Shown here: positions 5,337 through 9,543 of the stretch, piece after piece | Position numbering within the stretch: the first letter of the stretch is position 1 | Layout: each line of letters begins with the position of its first letter | Assembly (NCBI GenBank): GCA_903840235.1 | Contig: CAIMFE010000253.1 | Coordinates: 1 to 9,543 of the forward strand | Length of the DNA stretch: 9,543 nt | DNA from: an uncultured Opitutia bacterium | GTDB taxonomy: Bacteria > Verrucomicrobiota > Verrucomicrobiia > Opitutales > UBA953 | Reading direction: 5' to 3' | The notes under the pieces: generated by a model | What the model was told of the DNA's origin: nothing | Databases searched by the model: none | What the model saw: the letters and a program-made list of their open reading frames with translations, nothing else | Position numbers and translations under genes: made by a program

Positions 5337-6475
5337 GTCAATCCGGACATAATACCAGAGCGTGGGTCGAAATCGATTTACCTGCGTTGGATCGAAATGT
5401 TGGTCGGATTAAACAGGCGTTACCCAAGCACATTCGTTATGTGGCGGTCGTGAAGGCGGATGCGTATGGACACGGAATGCCTGAGGTCGTGACACGTCTA
5501 TTACAAGCGGGAGTGGATACTTTTGCGGTCGCGAATGTGGCTGAAGCTAGCCGATTGCGGGAGATTAGTCCTGACGCCGATATTTTATTATTAAGTCCGA
5601 CGTTACCGAATGAAATCGCGAGAGCTTTAGAGCTCGGTCTAGATATCACCATTAATTCATTAGAGGAAGCTGATGGTATTATCCGAGCAGCCGAGTCGAT
5701 GAAAGTAAAAGCCCGAGTACACGTAAAAGTGGATACGGGTATGGGTCGCTCGGGAGTTTGGCATGAACAAGCCGAACAAGTTTTTGCCAAGGTTCTTGGG
5801 AGTTCTTCAATCAAATGGTGCGGAGTTTACACACATTTTTCGGATGCCGATACCGACACGGATTATACGATCAAGCAGCGACGTATCTTCCTCAATTTAT
5901 TACAAAAAATACCGAGCGATATTCACAGTAGTTTTCTTATCCATGCGGATAACAGTGCGGGCTTAGAAAGCTTTTCATCGGACTCACCCTTTAACGCGGT
6001 AAGAATTGGATTAATGCAATATGGTTTACCGCCCTCTGCTGGATCTTTTTTAGAGAGTTTAAAACCCGATCCAGTCTTATCCTTTCATGCTAAGGTAGTA
6101 TTAGTGAAAGGCCTACCCGCAGGAACTTCGATTGGATATAATCGCACCAAGACTCTGAGTCGTGATTCCAAGGTAGCGATTGTCGCCGTTGGCTATGGTG
6201 ATGGAGTGCCCACCGCAGCAAGTAATCGCGGGATATTTTTAATTAATGGAAAACGCTGTCCGATTTTAGGACGCGTTAGCATGGATCAAACAGTGGTCGA
6301 TGTGACTGATGTCGGACAGGTGAAGCCTGGCGACGTCGCAACGATTTTAGGTGCGCAAGGAAATGACCGAATCACCGTCACAGAATTCTGTAAGTGGTCG
6401 GACTCGATTCCTTGGGAAGCATTATGCACGCTGACACAGCGGGTGCAGCGCGTTTATCGTTCCGATCGAACCTAG
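5333..6475 (+). CDS. alr: Alanine racemase
   Basis: Alr interconverts L- and D-alanine with pyridoxal phosphate, supplying D-Ala for peptidoglycan. The 380 residues have the N-terminal TIM barrel with Lys41 in VVKADAYGHG as the Schiff-base lysine, then VDTGMGRSGV near 133-142, THFSDAD, and HADNSAG near 204-210 (usually HAANSAG). The C-terminal beta domain carries the second catalytic base Tyr288 in VGYGDG and ILGRVSMDQTVVDVTD at 311-326. All key residues are intact. The ATG overlaps the tsaB stop as ATGA, implying coupled translation. Its TAG stop is shared with that of uxaC on the other strand through the palindrome CTAG. Confidence 0.97.
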   Translation: MSQSGHNTRAWVEIDLPALDRNVGRIKQALPKHIRYVAVVKADAYGHGMPEVVTRLLQAGVDTFAVANVAEASRLREISPDADILLLSPTLPNEIARALELGLDITINSLEEADGIIRAAESMKVKARVHVKVDTGMGRSGVWHEQAEQVFAKVLGSSSIKWCGVYTHFSDADTDTDYTIKQRRIFLNLLQKIPSDIHSSFLIHADNSAGLESFSSDSPFNAVRIGLMQYGLPPSAGSFLESLKPDPVLSFHAKVVLVKGLPAGTSIGYNRTKTLSRDSKVAIVAVGYGDGVPTAASNRGIFLINGKRCPILGRVSMDQTVVDVTDVGQVKPGDVATILGAQGNDRITVTEFCKWSDSIPWEALCTLTQRVQRVYRSDRT

Positions 6476-7878
6476 AGTTTGAAACCAAAATACTTTTTAG
6501 CATTTTGGTAGCAGACATCGGCGATGAGTTTCTCGGTCCACTCAGAGCGATCTGGGATGCGACCGGAATCAACATCACTGCCTACGAGATCGCAAAGAAT
6601 GCGACGGAAGTATTCGTGACGTGGGTAGGAAAGGAAGGAGCGAGAGTCAGTGACCATGCCGACGAATCGACCGAGTAGGCCGAGGTCGGAGAGGGCATTC
6701 ATTTGATCGCGCATGCCACGTTCTTGATCAAGGAACCACCAGCCGGAGCCGTACTGAATCTTTCCAGGGGTGATACCGTCTTGGAAGGAACCAATCATGC
6801 AGGCAAAGAGGGCGGTGTCGGCAGGATTAATATTATAAATAATAGTTTTACCGAGAGCGTTTTCACCGGAGAGAGTTCCAAACCAGCGAACCAGTCCTGG
6901 GCCTTGGCGATAATCGCCGATGGTGTCGCAACCTGCGTCAGAACCGAGACGGTTAAGAAGTCCGAGATTAGGATCACGGACGGGTCCGAGGTGAAGCTGA
7001 GTGGTCCAACCTTTCGCGTGATTCAATCGGCTCACATGGAGCATAATGTACGCGGTGAATTTTTCGGTTTCAGCGAAAGTAGCGGCGGTACCTTTTTGAG
7101 CTTTTTCCCAAATCGATTTCGCTTCGGCGTCGGTACAGGTGACGTCGGGTAGGTATTCTAATCCGTGGTCGGTTGCACGGCAGCCAGCAGCAGCGAAGTC
7201 ATCGTGACGTTTATTGAGTGCAGCAATGAGACCATCAAAAGTATCGGCATTTTTTCCGCTGATAGCGGAGAGACGTTTGGCCCAAGCTTGAACGCGTTCA
7301 GGTAGGTGAACTTTTAAGCAAGCGTCGGGGCGGAGAGTGGGAACGATTTGGGTTTTGAAACCCGATTTTGCAATCGCGTGATGGTAATCAAGTGAGTCGG
7401 CTGGATCATCGGTGGTGCCGACTAATTCTACTTTCATTAACGACAGAATGCCACGAGCGGTGAGGTTGCCGTGTTTGAGTTGGCGATTCGCTTCATCCCA
7501 GATTGGCTGAGCGGTGGCACCTTCGAGGATGTCGTTGATACCGAAGTGACGACGCAGTTCTAAGTGGGTCCAGTGGAAGAGTGGGTTACGTAAAGTTTGG
7601 GGAACTGTTTCGGCCCAAGCTTGGAATTTTTCGCGGGAAGTAGTTTTATTTCCGGTGATGTAGTCTTCGTTAACGCCACAAGCACGCATGGCGCGCCACT
7701 TGTAGTGGTCGCCAGCGAGCCAGACGGCGGAGAGATCTTCGAAGCGACGATCTTCGGCGATATCTTTGGGGCTAAGGTGGCAGTGGTAATCTACAATTCC
7801 CTGTGACTTCGCTACTTTGTGGTAAAGCGATTGAGCGGTGGGTCCAGCGAGGAGGAAATTGTCGTCGAGAAATGCCAT
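6472..7878 (-). CDS. uxaC: Uronate (glucuronate/galacturonate) isomerase
   Basis: UxaC converts D-glucuronate to D-fructuronate and D-galacturonate to D-tagaturonate, the entry step of hexuronate breakdown. It is a divergent member of the amidohydrolase superfamily with a TIM barrel. The 468 residues match the usual length of about 470. The metal-binding motif His32-Cys-His34 in VDYHCHLSPKDIAEDRRF is intact, and the C-terminal signature VTDSRSFLSYPRHEYFRR at 409-426 carries Asp411 and the conserved basic residues. It is the last gene seen of a minus-strand operon, with its ATG 4 nt after the SDR stop and no Shine-Dalgarno. Its stop overlaps that of alr. The operon promoter lies outside the window. 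Confidence 0.97.
   Translation of the reverse strand: MAFLDDNFLLAGPTAQSLYHKVAKSQGIVDYHCHLSPKDIAEDRRFEDLSAVWLAGDHYKWRAMRACGVNEDYITGNKTTSREKFQAWAETVPQTLRNPLFHWTHLELRRHFGINDILEGATAQPIWDEANRQLKHGNLTARGILSLMKVELVGTTDDPADSLDYHHAIAKSGFKTQIVPTLRPDACLKVHLPERVQAWAKRLSAISGKNADTFDGLIAALNKRHDDFAAAGCRATDHGLEYLPDVTCTDAEAKSIWEKAQKGTAATFAETEKFTAYIMLHVSRLNHAKGWTTQLHLGPVRDPNLGLLNRLGSDAGCDTIGDYRQGPGLVRWFGTLSGENALGKTIIYNINPADTALFACMIGSFQDGITPGKIQYGSGWWFLDQERGMRDQMNALSDLGLLGRFVGMVTDSRSFLSYPRHEYFRRILCDLVGSDVDSGRIPDRSEWTEKLIADVCYQNAKKYFGFKL
6484..6509. terminator. Inverted repeat at alr-uxaC convergence, possible weak terminator
   Basis: ACCAAAAT (6484-6491) and ATTTTGGT (6502-6509) are perfect 8-bp arms around a 10-nt loop, starting 9 nt after the alr stop. 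The sequence also codes for the last residues of UxaC (QNAKKYFG), so coding constraint may explain it in part. The stem is AT-rich and no T-run follows on the plus strand, so it would be a weak terminator at best. No other hairpin was seen near the convergence. Confidence 0.3.
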
Positions 7879-7882
7879 GTGA

Positions 7883-8656
7883 TTAAATTGCTTTCGCAGC
7901 GAAGCCGCCGTCGACGACGATTTCAGCTCCCGTGATGAAGCTGCCCGCGTCGGAGGCCATCAATAAGCACGCACCGATGAGTTCATTGGCTTCACCGAAA
8001 CGACCCATCGGAGTTTTTCCGAGAATTTGCGCAACGCGCTCAGGAGTGAGCACTTTGCGGTTTTGTTCAGCGGGGAAGAATCCAGGAATCAGTGTGTTCA
8101 CGCGAACGCCGTTAGGTGCCCATTCGCGAGCGAGATTCTTTGAGAGATTATGCACCGCTGCTTTGGTGGCAGAGTAAGTGAAGACGCGGGAGAGAGGAAC
8201 GATGCCAGATTCAGAGCCGAGGTTGATGATGGAACCCTTACCTGCTTTCACCATGGCTTCGCCGAATACTTGTGAACCCAGGACCACGCTCTTGATGTTA
8301 ACTGAGATAATACGATCCAGTTCGGTCTCAGCGATTTCGAAGAATGGAGTAGCGGAGTTTACGCCGGCGCCATTGATGAGGATATCGATTTTTCCGTGCG
8401 TAGCTAAAATTTTATCACGGAGTACGATTAAATCATTTTTGTTTGTCGCTTCGCAGGACATGAATTCGCCTTTACCACCGGCTGATTTAATTTTGGCGAG
8501 ACGAGCGTCGGCCTTAGCGGGGTCGCGTCCGACAAGAATCACATGAGCACCTGCGGAGGCAAAGCCTTCGGCGACAGCGCCACAGAGTTCGCCAGTGCCA
8601 CCGATGATGACAGCGATGCGACCTTTGAGTGAGAAGAGTTCAAGTGCTGATTGCAT
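7883..8656 (-). CDS. SDR oxidoreductase, probable hexuronate (fructuronate/tagaturonate) reductase
   Basis: This is a classical short-chain dehydrogenase of 257 residues. It has the nucleotide-binding glycine motif IGGTGELCG at 18-26, INGAG at 94-98, Asn120 in SVN, and the catalytic Ser148, Tyr161 and Lys165 (GSESG and YSATKAAV, correct 13-residue spacing). The C-terminus ends ITGAEIVVDGGFAAKAI. The form GGTGELCGAVAE is like that of SDR-type D-mannonate oxidoreductases (UxuB) and gluconate 5-dehydrogenases. Its place between kdgK (5 nt upstream) and uxaC (4 nt downstream) suggests that it reduces the keto-uronate made by UxaC, giving mannonate or altronate. KduD-like 5-keto-4-deoxyuronate metabolism or gluconate 5-dehydrogenase are the alternatives. 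The family is certain; the substrate is inferred from context. Confidence 0.88.
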   Translation of the reverse strand: MQSALELFSLKGRIAVIIGGTGELCGAVAEGFASAGAHVILVGRDPAKADARLAKIKSAGGKGEFMSCEATNKNDLIVLRDKILATHGKIDILINGAGVNSATPFFEIAETELDRIISVNIKSVVLGSQVFGEAMVKAGKGSIINLGSESGIVPLSRVFTYSATKAAVHNLSKNLAREWAPNGVRVNTLIPGFFPAEQNRKVLTPERVAQILGKTPMGRFGEANELIGACLLMASDAGSFITGAEIVVDGGFAAKAI

Positions 8657-8661
8657 ATTAA

Positions 8662-9543
8662 TTAGCGAACAACGCGAGCGCCGCCACCGGAGATTTGCTT
8701 TTCAACTTCTTTACGGGTCACCATGGAGGTGTCACCTGGAGTTGTTGAGGCAAGTGCGCCGTGGGCTGCACCGTAGTTAACGGCTTTCTGTGCGTCATTG
8801 AATTCCATGAAGCCGAAGACTAAACCGCTAGCGAAGCTGTCGCCACCGCCGACGCGATCGAGGATTTCGAGTTCAGGGAATTTGATAGAGTCGTAGAATT
8901 TTCCGTCGTGGTAGCAAATAGCGCTCCAGTCATTCTTTGTTGCGGTGATCACGCGGCGAAGGGTGGTAGCGGCTACTTTGAAATTCGGGAATTCTTTAAC
9001 GGCGGTCTGGATCATTTCCTTAAACGCATCGGTCTCGATGTGTTTGAGGCTATGGTCAGCACCTTTAACTTCGAAGCCGAGTGAGGCGGTAAAATCTTCT
9101 TCGTTGCCGATCATGACGTCGACGTACTTAGCGATTTCGCGATTAACCTCTTGGGCTTTTTTCAGTCCGCCGATGGTCTTCCAAAGTGAAGGACGATAAT
9201 TTAAATCGTAGGAAACAATCGTACCATGTTTCTTAGCAGCTTTAACGGCTTCGATGGTCACGAGTGCGGTCGATTCAGAGAGAGCGGCGAAAATTCCGCC
9301 CGTGTGTAACCAGCGAACGCCGAGTTTTCCGAAGATATGTTCCCAGTCGATATCACCAGGTTTTAATTGGCTAGCGGCGGTGTTACCACGATCAGGGACG
9401 CCGACGGCGCCACGGATACCGAAACCACGTTCGGTGAAATTAAGACCATTGCGGACGGTGCGGCCGATGCCGTCGTCTTCGCGCCATTTGATGAAGTCGG
9501 TATTAACGCCGCCTTGCATGATGAAATCTTCGACTAAGCGACC
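8662..9543 (-). CDS. kdgK: 2-keto-3-deoxygluconate kinase, PfkB family (5' end outside window)
   Basis: This PfkB/ribokinase-family sugar kinase probably phosphorylates 2-keto-3-deoxygluconate to KDPG, which an aldolase then splits. The 293 visible residues run from the window edge. The frame is open through base 9543 (GRLVEDFI precedes the ATG at 9519), and the N-terminal glycine-rich PfkB motif is missing, so that ATG is internal and the gene starts outside. Visible parts include GGVNTDFIKW, SYDLNYRPSLW (substrate contact region), and DRVGGGDSFASGLVFG at 229-244 with the catalytic base Asp235, then TTPGDTSMVT. The DRVGGGDSF form is common in KDG kinases. Its position as the first visible gene of kdgK-SDR-uxaC supports the substrate. 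Fructokinase is the alternative on sequence alone. Confidence 0.88.
   Translation of the reverse strand, partial: GRLVEDFIMQGGVNTDFIKWREDDGIGRTVRNGLNFTERGFGIRGAVGVPDRGNTAASQLKPGDIDWEHIFGKLGVRWLHTGGIFAALSESTALVTIEAVKAAKKHGTIVSYDLNYRPSLWKTIGGLKKAQEVNREIAKYVDVMIGNEEDFTASLGFEVKGADHSLKHIETDAFKEMIQTAVKEFPNFKVAATTLRRVITATKNDWSAICYHDGKFYDSIKFPELEILDRVGGGDSFASGLVFGFMEFNDAQKAVNYGAAHGALASTTPGDTSMVTRKEVEKQISGGGARVVR

Noticed and set aside
6703..7152. Plus-strand 149-codon open frame opposite uxaC
   Set aside because: Shadow of uxaC; no promoter, ribosome site or recognisable domain.
8662..9519. Complete kdgK starting at the ATG at 9519
   Set aside because: The frame continues open to the window edge, and the PfkB N-terminal region would be missing, so the ATG is internal.

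Overview
The window carries ordinary chromosomal genes of a Gram-negative bacterium that makes lipid A. Three features together suggest the Planctomycetes-Verrucomicrobia-Chlamydiae group, with Verrucomicrobiota the best guess: LpxC fused to FabZ in one polypeptide (a fusion known from Bacteroidota, Chlorobi and some PVC bacteria), an exported formylglycine-type sulfatase, and a hexuronate catabolic operon. This assignment is inference from gene families; no rRNA or other phylogenetic marker is present. Most starts lack a clear Shine-Dalgarno sequence, and many genes are spaced by only a few bases or overlap.

Layout. (A) 1-2448, minus strand: lpxC/fabZ, then lpxA 5 nt later, then 21 nt further the N-terminal part of a secreted sulfatase that leaves the window. 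This is a lipid A initiation block followed by an exported hydrolase. (B) 2449-2827: a divergent intergenic region of 379 bp, rich in repeats. It holds four copies of a 13-bp G-rich motif, two hairpin sequences, a 21-bp element that recurs just upstream of the sulfatase, a 15-bp direct repeat at its two edges, and candidate promoters in both directions. (C) 2828-6475, plus strand: pabA/trpG, nrdR, an unrecognised 158-codon gene, a HINT-type HIT protein, a divergent tsaB and alr. They are spaced +3, -11, +8, +1 and -4 nt, so they look like one transcription unit, possibly with an internal promoter before the HIT gene. (D) 6472-9543, minus strand, converging on alr: a 2-keto-3-deoxygluconate kinase (5' end outside the window), an SDR oxidoreductase and uronate isomerase uxaC.

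How the genes work together. LpxA adds the first acyl chain to UDP-GlcNAc, LpxC removes the acetyl group in the committed step, and FabZ works on the shared hydroxyacyl-ACP pool. In block D, UxaC isomerises glucuronate or galacturonate, the SDR probably reduces the resulting keto-uronate, and KdgK phosphorylates 2-keto-3-deoxygluconate; the mannonate or altronate dehydratase needed between them is not in the window. Block C is housekeeping: folate or tryptophan precursor, ribonucleotide reductase control, t6A tRNA modification and D-alanine for peptidoglycan.

No tRNA, rRNA, CRISPR array, transposase or phage gene was seen, and I found no strong sign of a new multi-gene system. The items most worth a second look are the repeat-filled intergenic region, the unrecognised gene at 3858-4334, and the possible leaderless promoter of the HIT gene.
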